From the NCBI GenBank assembly GCA_037349105.1, contig JAYJMM010000105.1, positions 1,054,001 to 1,118,000 on the forward strand: a stretch of DNA of 64,000 nucleotides, written 5' to 3'. The DNA is from Limnomonas spitsbergensis. Taxonomy: Eukaryota; Chlorophyta; Chlorophyceae; Chlamydomonadales. The notes beneath the pieces were generated by a model that saw only the letters and a program-made list of their open reading frames with translations, had not been told where the DNA came from and did not search any database. A program made the translations under genes and the position numbers. This document shows, one piece after another, positions 32,401 through 44,400 of this stretch (its first letter is position 1; every line of letters begins with the position of its first letter).

Positions 32401-35400
32401 AAAGCCGGATCCGTAAGCCCCAAGGTGGCTGGGCAGATGCTGTGAGTAGAGATGTGGGCTCTGGTCAGCTAAGGACGCATGGCGGGGGTCAGGGACCTCA
32501 CCTTCGCTCCAGAATATAGGGTTGTCCATCACAACCATGTCGGCATCGTCCAGGGACGCCGTAGCCAAGGGTGCAGCTGGTGACAAATACGACAGACACT
32601 GGTTGGACTGCAACAGTTCTTTTGCAAGGAGAGCATCAAGCAGCTGCTGCCGCTGCTGCTGCACCTGCCGCTGCTGCTGCACCTGCCACTGCTGCTGCAG
32701 CCACATATTGATGTCCACATTGTTCAGCACATCAGGGCTCCTGACAGCAGGAGGCTGCCTGGACATCTGCAGCGGCTCTGGTGCAAGGCCCACGGGGCGC
32801 TCCAGGCAATCGCGCTCCCCGTTGTCGGAAGAGACAGGAGGATGCACACCTGCCACATCGTCTGCTTCATTGCTACCCGCTCTTGAGCGCGATGCGGCTC
32901 CTGAGCCCTGGCGGCGACGTAGGGTTGACGCAGGCTTTGGAGCTGGCATCGCCCGCTCTGCATGTCCGGCCGGATCTGGATCCAGATCCGCCCCACGTGC
33001 AGCTGTAGATCCGGTCGCTGCCTCAGGATGTCCCGCAGTCCCTGCTGCTGAAGCTGCTAGAGTGAGGTTGCCCATGTGGTCACAGGCTCCTTGTGAAGAG
33101 CTGCGGTGCGGCGTAGGTGCGCCCAGAGGCCTCGGCTGTGCCCCATTCTGCACCCAAAGCTTCTGCTGCTGTTGCTGCTGCTGTTGCTGCTGCTGTTGCT
33201 GCTCTTCATGTTGCTGTTGTTCCTGTTGCTGCTGCTGCTGCACCATGCTGGTGCTGTTCAGGACCAGGCGCGACATGGGCGGCAGCGGCAGGTTTGGGCT
33301 GTAGTTGCCGCTGCTGGCGTTGGAGGCAGTCCTGCTGCTCACGCCTCCCTCAGGAGCGTAAGTGCCAGTGACCACTCTCGCCAGCCTGGACAGGAGAGAT
33401 ATGGTCAGGCCGTACGGCAGGCGGTCATTGACAGGTCGCGACAGCGAGGCTGTGGCGGCATAATCAACCATTTCCCCGCAGCCGCCTCCACCTGCCTCAC
33501 CCATCATGGCCTGAGCAGCTAGCTGAGACGCAGCTTGCGCGGCCTCTGAGGAAGGTTCAGAGGGCCCTGGAAAGCCGGATCTGTAAGCCCCAAGGTGGCT
33601 GGGCAGATGCTGTGAGTAGAGGTGTGGGCTCTGGTCAGCTGAGGACGCATGGCTGGGGTCAGGGACCTCACCTTCGCTCCAGAATATAGGGTTGTCCATC
33701 ACAATCATGTCCGCACCGTCCAGGGACGCCGTAGCCAAGGGTGCAGCTGGTGACAAATGCGCCAGACACTGGTTGAACTGCAACAGTTCTTTTACAAGGA
33801 GAGCATCAAGCAGCTGCTGCCGCTGCTGCTGCCGCTGCTGCTGTTGCTGCAGCCACATGTTGATGTTCAAATTGTTCAGCACACCGGGGCTCCTGCTGTC
33901 AGGAGGCTGCCTGGACATCTGCGGCGGCTCTGGTGCAAGGCCCACGGGGCGCTCCAGGCAATCGCGCTCTCCGTTGTCCAAACAGACAGGAGGATGCACA
34001 CCTGCCACATCGCCCGCTTCATTGCTGCCCGCTCTTGAGCGCGATGCCGTTCCTGGGCCTTGGCGGCGACGGAGGGTTGACGCAGGCTTTGAAGCTGGCA
34101 TCGCCCGCTCTGCATGCCCGGCCGGATCTGGATCCAGATCCGCCCCACGTGCTGCTGTAGATCCGGTCGCTGCCTCAGGATGTCCTGCAGTCCCTGCTGC
34201 TGGAGCTGCTAGAGTGAGGTTGCCCGTGTGGTCACAGGCTCCTTGTGAAGAGCTGCGGTGCGGCGTAGGTGCGCCCAGAGGCCTCGGCTGTGCCCCATTC
34301 TGCACCCAAAGCTTCTGCTGCTGTTGCTGCTGCTGTTGCTGCTGCTGTTGCTGCTCTTCATGTTGCTGTTGTTCCTGTTGCTGCTGCTGCTGCACCATGC
34401 TGGTGCTGTTCAGGACCAGGCGCGACATGGGCGGCAGCGGCAGGTTTGGGCTGTAGTTGCCGCTGCTGGCGTTGGAGGCAGTCCTGCTGCTCACGCCTCC
34501 CTCAGGAGCGTAAGTGCCAGTGACCACTCTCGCCAGCCTGGACAGGCGAGATATGGTCAGGCCGTACGGCAGGCGGTCATTGACAGGTCGCGACAGCGAG
34601 GCTGTGGCGGCATAATCAACCATTTCCCCGCAGCCGCCTCCACCTGCCTCACCCATCATGGCCTGAGCAGCTAGCTGAGACGCAGCTTGCGCGGCCTCTG
34701 AGGAAGGTTCAGAGGGCCCTGGAAAGCCGGATCTGTAAGCCCCAAGGTGGCTGGGCAGATGCTGTGAGTAGAGGTGTGGGCTCTGGTCAGCTGAGGACGC
34801 ATGGCTGGGGTCAGGGACCTCACCTTCGCTCCAGAATATAGGGTTGTCCATCACAATCATGTCCGCACCGTCCAGGGACGCCGTAGCCAAGGGTGCAGCT
34901 GGTGACAAATGCGCCAGACACTGGTTGAACTGCAACAGTTCTTTTACAAGGAGAGCATCAAGCAGCTGCTGCCGCTGCTGCTGCCGCTGCTGCTGTTGCT
35001 GCAGCCACATGTTGATGTTCAAATTGTTCAGCACACCGGGGCCCCTGCTGTCAGGAGGCTGCCTGGACATCTGCGGCGGCTCTGGTGCAAGGCCCACGGG
35101 GCGCTCCAGGCAATCGCGCTCTCCGTTGTCCAAACAGACAGGAGGATGCACACCTGCCACATCGCCCACTTCATTGCTGCCCGCTCTTGAGCGCGATGCC
35201 GTTCCTGGGCCTTGGCGGCGACGGAGGGTTGACGCAGGCTTTGAAGCTGGCATCGCCCGCTCTGCATGCCCGGCCGGATCTGGATCCAGATCCGCCCCAC
35301 GTGCTGCTGTAGATCCGGTCGCTGCCTCAGGATGTCCTGCAGTCCCTGCTGCTGGAGCTGCTAGAGTGAGGTTGCCCGTGTGGTCACAGGCTCCTTGTGA

Positions 35401-38400
35401 AGAGCTGCGGTGCGGCGTAGGTGTGCCCAGAGGCCTCGGCTGTGCCCCATTCTGCACCCAAAGCTTCTGCTGCTGCTGTTGCTTCTGTTGTTGCTGCTGT
35501 TGCTGCTCTTGATGCTGCTGCTGCGGCTGCTGTTGCTCCTGTTGTTGCTGCTGTTGCTGCTCTTGATGCTGCTGTTGTTCCTGTTGCTGCTGCTCTTGCG
35601 CGCCAATCTTTCGCCGCAGTTTGAACATGATGAACAAGGTGACAGAGGCAAGCAGCAGGGATCCCCCCACAACTGCAGTGAGGGCGATAACCCAGACCTG
35701 CGAGAAGGGTTCAAGGGGGCATGCTCATGCAAGGAGATCAATCGCAAGCACTGGTTATCACAGTGTGTGAGGGACTGCGGGAAAGAACCCCAGGCATGAA
35801 TAGTGACAACAGGACAGAAGATGTTGACATTTTCAAACACACAACATGCAGCATCAAGCCTGAGCTGGAGGGTGGCCTTCATGGTGTTCCGCTTGGCGTC
35901 CGGAGCACACTAGCAGCCATGCGTGTTGGCTATCCGTAACCCTGACACAGCCTCATGCCATACCTTGTAGGTGGAGTTGCTGCCATCGTTGCTGACGGCC
36001 GTTGTGGCTGGAGAATCGATAGTCCACCCCATGAGGGCGCCATACGTTGTGGTGTAGCAGAAAGCTCCCACTTTCTGCAGAGGAAGGGGGAGGGGGGGTG
36101 ATGCTGAGCTGGCCAGGTGGCTGAGTGAGCAGAGTCCGCCGACTTTTTCTGAGATGTCTGATGCATGCGCAAAGACAGGATCGAAAGAAAATAAGGCAAG
36201 GACAATGCAGCCCTAGGGAGAAGGGTACTGGCTGTGTACCTCACACCTCCCTGCTGAGAGGCGGGCTTACAACTCGAAGAAGCAGGATCGAGGGTCCACC
36301 TAAATGCGTGAGCTGCCAGCATTGATTTCCAGTAGCCTTCCTGTGCCTGACCTTTGCCTTTGGCACATTGATGAGTGACACCAGCTGGGTGCAGGTTTGC
36401 TCCGTGACCGTCTCGCCGCTTGCCAGCAGCAGCTGCCTCCTGCGGTCCACATTGAAAATGAGTTGCTGGACCTGCATAGGGGCAGGGGCGGGGGGGTGGA
36501 GGTCAGAGGGACAGACATCTACGCCCCGCGGGTTACGCGAGGGCTGAGGAAACAGCGTTTATGGAAGCCAGTAAGCCACCCTCGAGGGCTGAGGAAACAG
36601 CATTCATGGAAGCCGCCCTCGAGGGCTGAGAACACAGCGTACACAGAGGCCACCCCCATTATCCAGGCTAGCTGCAACGCTGCAGCAAGGTGACCGCATT
36701 CTAGCTGGAGATGCAGACAAGGCCCCGTCAAACATTATTTCTGGGTGCGGAATTTCTAGTCCATGCTCCGCAGCACAAGCCTTTGTCTACTGACCAAGAA
36801 GTTGCCCTCCTGCCCCCAAACCTGTACGGCCGTTGCGTTGATGTAGCCCCCCACGCAAGTGCGCTGCTGGCCAAATGTCGCCGTGAGTGTAGACTTGGTA
36901 ACTCCCGCCAATACATCCAGTCCACCCAAAATTGCTACTAGCTGTGGGCTGACTGCCATGCCAACTTCCAGCTGGATGGCTGGGGTGCCCAGGCAGGGGT
37001 TGACTGAGGAGAAGGGGGAAGGAGGGGTGGCCTGATGGAAATGAAAGGAGGTGGCAGAGGCAAGCTCAGAACAGGTTTATAGAGGGTGCCCATGTACAGC
37101 CTCGCAAGGCAGCACCTCGTGGGCAAATGCAGTGCGTGCAAGCAGACCGTTGAGGCAAATGGAGACCATGCCTCTGCGGCCACTGGGCGATGGAGCAGAC
37201 ACCCAGTCCTGTTTGGACAAGCGACTGGTACATCGCCCAGATTGCATGACATGCCTGCAACACCACAGACTTGCAATATTACCATCCACCACGTGGATGG
37301 CATTTTGGGGCCCCTTACCGTCTGGGACCCAAATTGTGACGCACAGCGGGATCCGCCACGGACAAACAGCTTAGACATGTAAGGAATGGTGTCATTGGTG
37401 TGCAGATAAGGGGTGAGTAGTAGTGGAAGAAGTGGCGGAAGTGGTGGCAGGAAATTGGTGCCGAATCCCTGGGCTTACGTGGGTCACCTAGAGGCCCATT
37501 GCAGCACATAGCTGTCCCTGTGAATAGATCACCTGCAACAACAGCCGGCCCGTACTCTGTACTGCCGTCCCATTGCTCGTACTGCTGTTAGCGAGGTACG
37601 AGTACGTGCATGACGCAATTCTGAAGCTTGATACGGGCCTGCCCAGGACTGTGGCAAGGGTGCTGATGAAAGCGGCCTGGGAGGAGGGCATGCAGTCGGG
37701 AATGACGGTCCGGTCCTGCGGGGGAGATGGGACGAGGGGGGCGGTACTCAGGGGGGGGGGATAAAGGACAAATACCAGTATACCCCGCCTGGGGTACGTC
37801 CAAAGTGCCAGGCAGATCTACTTCATAGCATTGTTCAAGCCCCCTTGGTCATGTTCCAAAGGTTCAGATCGCTGGGCCTCCTGCCTCCATTTTGCACAAG
37901 CGCGTGCCTTCACCTGCTGCTTGTCACTGTTTAATTCAGGGGTCTTCAGCGGTTGTTTGGCCCAGTGGTCGCTGCCCAGGGACCTGCCCAAGGTGGTATA
38001 TGCACATTCACACAAGTGCTAATTCATGCACAGACGTTGAACTCACCGAGAATTTAATAGGCGTCAGGAGCATGTAGCTTGTGAGGTTTGCGGATATGGT
38101 TGGATCCGCATTATCTAGGAGGGCATTCAAAGAGGACTGTCCAGAGAGGCCCTGCAGGTGGTATGAAAAGATGGCAACCAATAAGGCTACCCGTTGTAAA
38201 CAGGGTGCTGGGCGAAAAATATGGATTGAACATAATAGGCCTTTGTGTGAGGGTTATAATTCAGGCAAGTTGAGACTGACTGCGCGGAATTCATCCCGGC
38301 CACAACAAGATAACACACCTCTAGAATAACAAACGAAGCGATCAGCACCACCGTGTCTGCCTGAGGGGAATGGGAAAAGGGCGTTGGCGGAGATGACACC

Positions 38401-41400
38401 CCATTCTGGCCCAAGTTGGGACTAGAAGGGGTGGGCGGGAGAAGGATGGCTGTCTGAGGAGGTGGGGGTGGGGAAGAGGAGGACGGGGAAGGAGAAGGCA
38501 ATGGCTGGGGAAGAGGTGGGAAAGGAGGATGGGGGAAGACTGAAGGGGGCAGGGGTGACAGAGAGGGTGGAGAGGGAGAAAATGGTTGAGGAGAAGGAGG
38601 AGGAAGGGAAAGAGGGGGGGACGGAGGAAGGGGGAAGGGAGGAGGGGGGGAAGAAAGAGGGGGGGAAGGAGGAGAGGGGGAAGAAAGAGGGGGGGAAGGA
38701 GAAGGGGGGGAAGAAAGAGGGGGGGGAGAAAGAGGGGGGGAAGGAGGAGGTAAGGGAGGAGGAGGGGGGGAAGGAGGCAGGGGGGGAGGAGGGGGTGGGG
38801 AAGGAGGAGGTAGGGAAGGAGGAGGAGAGAAAGGAGGGGGGTGGGAAGGAAGAGGTGGGGAAGGAGGAGGTAGGGAAAAAGGAGGTTGGGAAGGAGGGGG
38901 TAGGAAAGGAGGAGGTAGGGAAGGAGGAGGGGGGGAAGGAGGAGGTTGGGAAGAAGGAGGTAGGGAAAGAGAAGGTGGGAAAGGAGGAGGTGGTGAAGGA
39001 GGGGGTAGGGAAGGAGGAGGTTGGACAGGAGGTAGGGAAAGAGGAGGTAGGGAAGGAGGAGGTTGGAAAGGAGGAGGTAGGGAAAGAGGAGGTGGGAAAG
39101 GAGGCGGGGGGGAAGGAGAGGGTAGGGAAGGAGGAGGGGGTGAAGGAGGAGGGGGGGAAGGAGGAGGGGGGGAAGGAGGAGGGGGGGAAGGAGGAGGGGG
39201 GGAAGAAGGAGAGGGGGAAGGAGGAGGGAGGAAAGGAGGGGGCAGGGAAGGAGGAGGGGGGGAAAGAGGCGGAGGGGAAGGAGGAGGGAGGGAAGGAGGA
39301 GGTTGGGAAGGAGGCGGGGGGGAAGGAGGTGGAGGGGAAGGAGGCGGGGGGGAAGGAGGCGGGGGGGATGGAGGGGGTAGGGAAGGAAGAAGGGGGGAAG
39401 GAGGCGGGGGGGGAGGAGGCGGGGGTGAAGGAGGAGGTAGGGAAGGAGAAGGGGGTGAAGGAGGAGGGGGGGAAGGAGGAGAGGGGGAAGGAGGAAGGGG
39501 GGAAGGAGGAGGGGGGGAAGGAGGAGGGGGGGAAGGAGGAGGGGGGGAAGGAGGAGGGGGGGAAGGAGGAGGTAGGGAAAGAGGAGGTGGGAAAGGAGGC
39601 GGGGGGGAAGGAGAGGGTAGGGAAGGAGGAGGGGGTGAAGGAGGCGGGGGTGAAGGAGGAGGTAGGGAAGGAGGAGGGGGGGAAGGAGGCGGGGGGGAAG
39701 GAGGCGGGGGGGAAGGAGGCAGGGGGAAAGGAGGGGGTAGGGAAGGAGGAGGGGGGGAAGGAGGCGGAGGGGAAGGAGGAGGGAGGGAAGGAGGAGGTTG
39801 GGAAGGAGGCGGGGGGGAAGGAGGCAGAGGGGAAGGAGGTGGGGGGGAAGGAGGCAGGGGGGATGGAGGGGGTAGGGAAGGAAGAAGGGGGGAAGGAGGC
39901 TGGGGGGGAGGAGGCGGGGGTGAAGGAGGAGGTAGGGAAGAAGAAGGGGATGAAGGAGGAGGGGGGGAAGGAGGAGGGGGGGAAGGAGGAAGGGGGGAAG
40001 GAGGAGGGGGGGAAGGAGGAGGGGGGGAAGGAGGAGGGGGGGAAGGAGGAGGGGGGGAAGGAGGAGGGGGGGAAGGAGGAAGGGGGGAAGGAGGAGGTAG
40101 GGAAGGAGGCGGGGGGGAAGGAGGAGGGGGGGAAGGAGGAGGTAGGGAAGGAGATGGGGATGAAGGAGGCGGGGGGGAAGGAGGCGGGGGGGAAGGAGGA
40201 AGGGGGGAAGGAGGAGGGGGGGAAGGAGGAGGGGGGGAAGGAGGAAGGGGGGAAGGAGGAGGGGGGGAAGGAGGAGGGGGGGAAGGAGGAAGGGGGGAAG
40301 GAGGAGGGGGGGAAGGAGGCGGGGGGGAAGGAGGCGGGGGGGAAGGAGGAGTTAGGGAAGGATGAGAAGGTGAAGGAGGCGGGGGGGAAGGAGGCGGGGG
40401 GGAAGGAGGACGGGGGGAAGGAGGAAGGGGGGAAGGAGGAGGGGGGGAAGGAGGAGGGGGGGAAGGAGGAGGTAGGGAAGGATGAGAGGGTGAAGGAGGC
40501 GGGGGGGAAGGAGGCGGGGGGGAACGCGGAGGTGGGGAAGGAGGCGGTGGGGATGGAGGAGGTAGGGAAGGAGGAGGTGGGGAAGGAGGAGGTGGGGAAG
40601 GAGGAGGTAGGGAAGGAGGAGGTGGGGAAGGAGGGGGTAGGGAAGGAGGGGGTAGGGAAGGAGGGGGTTGGAAAGGAGGAGGTGAGGAAGGAGGAGGTAG
40701 GGAAGGAGGAGGGGAGGAAGGAGGAGGTGGGGAAGGAGGGGGTAGGGAAAGAGGGGGTTGTAAAGGAGGAGGTGGGGAAGAATGAGGTGGGGAAGGAGGA
40801 GGTGGGGAAGGAGGAGGTGGGGAAGGAGGGGGTAGGAAAGGAGGAGGTTGTTGAGAATGAGGTTGGAAAGGAGGAGGTGGGAAAGGAGGCGGGGGGGAAG
40901 GAGGAGGTAGGGAAGGAGGAGGTAGGGAAGGAGGAGGTAGGGAAGGAGGAGGGGGTGAAGGAGGAGGGGGTGAAGGAGGCGGGGGGGAAGGAGGTGGTGG
41001 GGAAGGAGGAGGGAGGGAAGAAGGAGGTAGGGAAGGAGGAGGTAGGGAAGGAGGAGGTAGGGAAGGAGGAGGTAGGGAAGGAGGAGTGGGTGAAGGAGGA
41101 GGGGGTGAAGGAGGCGGGGGTGAAGGAGGTGGTGGGGAAGGAGGAGGTGGGGAAGGAGGTGGGGGAGATGGAGGAGTTAGGGAAGGAAGAAGGGGGGAAG
41201 GAGGCGGGGGAGAAGGAGGAGGTAGGGAAGAAGAAGGAATTGAAGGAGGAGGGGGGGAAGGAGGAGGGGGGGAAGGCGGGGGGTGGGAAGGAGGAGGTGG
41301 GGAAGGAGGAGGTAGGGAAGGAGGGGGTAAAGAAGGAGGGGGTTGGAAAGGAGGAGGTTGAGAAGGAGGAGGTTGGGCAGGAGGAGGTGGGGAAGGCGGG

Positions 41401-44400
41401 GGGTGGGAAGGAGGAGGTGGGGAAGGAGGAGGTAGGGAAGGAGGGGGTAGGGAAGGAGGGGGTAAAGAAGGAGGGGGGGAAGGATGAGGGGGGGAAGGAG
41501 GAGGTAGGGAAGGAGGAGGGGGGGAAGGAGGAGGTTGGGAAGGAGGGGGTAGGGAAGGAGGAGGGGGGGAAGGAGGGGGTAGGGACGGAGGAGGGGGGGA
41601 AGGATGAGGGGGGGAAGGATGAGGGGGGGAAGGAGGAGGGGGGAAAGGAGGGGGTAGGGAAGGAGGAGGGGGGGAAGGAGGAGGTGAGGGTGAAGGGGGC
41701 GGAGGAGAAGGGGAGAGTGGGGTGGGAGAGAGAGGGGAAGGAGCAGAAGGATAGGAAGGAGGAAGGGAGGGGGAGGGAGGTGATTGGGAGGGTGAAGGAG
41801 GTGGAGGAGAAGGGGAGAGTGGGGTGGGAGAGGGAGGGAATGGATTGAAAGGATAGGAAGGAGGAAGTGAGGAGGGCGGATGTGATGCGGAGGGTGAGGG
41901 GGACGGAGGAAAAGGGGAGAGTGGGGAGGGAGAGTGAGGGGAAGGAGCAGAAGGATAGGACGGAGGAAGAGTGGGGGGGGGAGGTGATGGTGAAGGTGAA
42001 GGGGATCGAGGAGAAGGGGAGAGTGGAGAGGAAGAGGGGGGGGAAGGAGCAAAAGGATAGGAAGGAGGAAGGGAGGAGGAGGGAGGAGATGGGTAGGGTG
42101 AGGGGGGCAGAGGAGTAGGGGAGAGTGGGGAGGGAGGGGAAGGTACATAATTAGAAGGATAGGAAAGAGGAAGGGAGGGGGAGGGAGCTGATGGGTACGG
42201 TGAGGTGGGCGAAGGAGAAGGGGAGAGAGGGGAGGGAGAGGGAGGGAAAGGATTTGAAGAATAGGACGGAGGAAGGGAGGGGGAGGGAGGGGATAGGGAA
42301 GGTGAAGGGGACTGTGGAGAAGGGGAGAGTTGGGAGGGAGAGGGAGGGAAAGGATTAAAAGGATAGGAAGGAGGGAGGGAGGGGGAGGGAGGAGATGGGG
42401 AGGGTGAAGGAGGTGGAGGAGAAAGGGAGAGTGGGGTGGGCGAGGGAGGAGCAGAATTAAAAGGATAGGAAGGAGGAAGGGAGTGGGAGGGAGGTGATGG
42501 GTAGGGTGAGGGGGGCGGAGGAGGAGGGGAGAGTGGGGAGGGAGAGGGAGGGAAAGGATTAAAAGGATAGGACGGAGGAAGGGAATGGGAGGGAAGAGAT
42601 GGGGAGGGTGAATATGTAGGGGGTGAAGGAGAAGGTGAGAGTGGAGAGGTCAAGGAAATGAAATGAGTCGAAGGATAGGATGGAGGAAGGGATGGGGAGG
42701 GGGAGGGGGAGGGGGGAGATGGGGAGGTTGAGGTCGACAGAGGAGAAGATGACGATGAAGACAGAGAGGGGGGGAAAGGAGTGGAAGGATAGGGAGGAGG
42801 GATGGACGGGGAGGGAGGAGATGGGGAAGGTAAAGGGGGCGGCGGAGAAGGTGAGGGTAGGTCGGGAAAGGGAGGGAAAGGAGCGGAAGGAAATGGCGGG
42901 AGAGAAGGGGGTGGGTGCATTGATGAGGTTACAGATAGTGAGGAAGGGCTAGGATGAGAAGGGTAGGGCGGAGGAGAGGAAGGGAAGGGAGATGGGTCCG
43001 GTGGGGTTGGAGAGGGTGTTGAGGTAGATGTAGGGGCAGGGGGAGAGGGGTAAGGTGGGGGAGAGGAAGGGGAGGGGTAAGGTGGGGAAAGTGAAGGGGG
43101 CTGAGGTGATGGAGAGGGTGGGGCGATCGCTGGATGAGGAAGAGGATAGGTTGGGGGAGTAGGAGGGGATGGTAAGGAAAGTGGAGGGGAGGTAGGAGGA
43201 GGAGGTAGGAAGGGCGAAAAGGACAGAGGCAATGGTGAGGGTGGAAAGGGTGAGAGAGGGGGAGGCGATGGATATGGTGGGGGATAGGAGGGGAAGGGGG
43301 CAGGAGGGGAGGTGTAAGGAGGCAAAGGCATAGGAGCAGATGAGGAGGGAACGGTAGGGAGGGAGGGTGAGGGCAGTGATAAAGAGGGGTGTAATGGGGG
43401 AGGGGGAGGGTAAGGGGGTAATGGAGAGGGGGGAGAGGGAGAGGGAGGAGGAGGGGGAGAGGGAGAGGGAGGAGGGGAGGGAGAGGGAGAGGGGGGAGGG
43501 GAGGGAGAGGGAGAGGAAGGAGGAGGGGGAGGGGGAGGAGAGAGAGAGGGAGGAGGAGGGGGTAGAGAGGGCGAGGTAGGAGGAGGGGAAGAGGGAGAGA
43601 GAGGAGGAGGGGGGGGAGAGGGCAAAGTAGGAGGAGGGGAAGAGGGAGAGGGAGGAGGAGGGGGAGAGGGAGAGGGAGAAGGAGGAAGAGAGGGAGAGGG
43701 AGGAGGAGGGGAAGAGGGAGAGGGAGGAGGAGGGGAAGAGGGAGAGGGAGGAGGAGGGGGAGAGGGAGGTGGAGGAGGGGGGAAAGAGGGAGAGGGAGGA
43801 GGAGAGGGAGAGGGAGAGAGAGAAGGAGGGGGAGATGGATAGGGATAGGGATAGGGAGGGGGAGGGGCAGGGGAAGGGGAAGGGGAAGGAGGTGGGGGTA
43901 AAGGAGAGGGGAGAGAGGGAGAGGGAGGGGGTGGGGGAAAGGGTGAGGGAGGGGGAGAAAGAAGGGGAAAGGGGGAGGGAGGGGGGGGGAAAGGAGGCAG
44001 GGGAGAGGGAGAGGGGGGAGAGGTGGAGGGACGGGGAGGGGAAAGGGAAGGAGGCAGGGGTGATGGAGAGGGGGGAAAGGGAGAGGGAGGAGGAGGGGGG
44101 GAGGGGTAGGGACGGGGAGGAGAGGGTGAAGAAGGCAGGGGTGATGGAGGGGGGGGAGAAAGAGAGGGAGAAGGAGGGATCAGAGAAGAGGGCAAGGGAG
44201 GGCGAGGGGAGGAGGAGGGGGGAGAGGGTGGGGAGGGAAAGGGAGGGGGTGGAGATGGTGAGGGGGGTGGAGGTGGGAAGCGTAAAGGGGGTAGTGGTGA
44301 GGGTGAGGGTGGGGAGGGAGATGCATGGACTGGAGGGGCAGGCGAGGGAGGTAGGGGCGAGGGGGAGGGAGGATGTGGGGAGGTTGAGGGTGGTGGTGCA

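Noticed and set aside
30203..35512. Series of plus-strand frames of 220-260 codons, Cys/Ser-rich
   Set aside because: They recur with the ~1.15-kb period and are shadows of the tail-repeat exon on the minus strand (polyQ read as polyC/A).
38462..41848. 1128-codon plus-strand frame of Lys/Glu/Gly
   Set aside because: It is the complement of the Ser-Pro-coding exon. The minus strand is in phase with a pherophorin domain and splice sites; the plus frame has no flanking gene structure.
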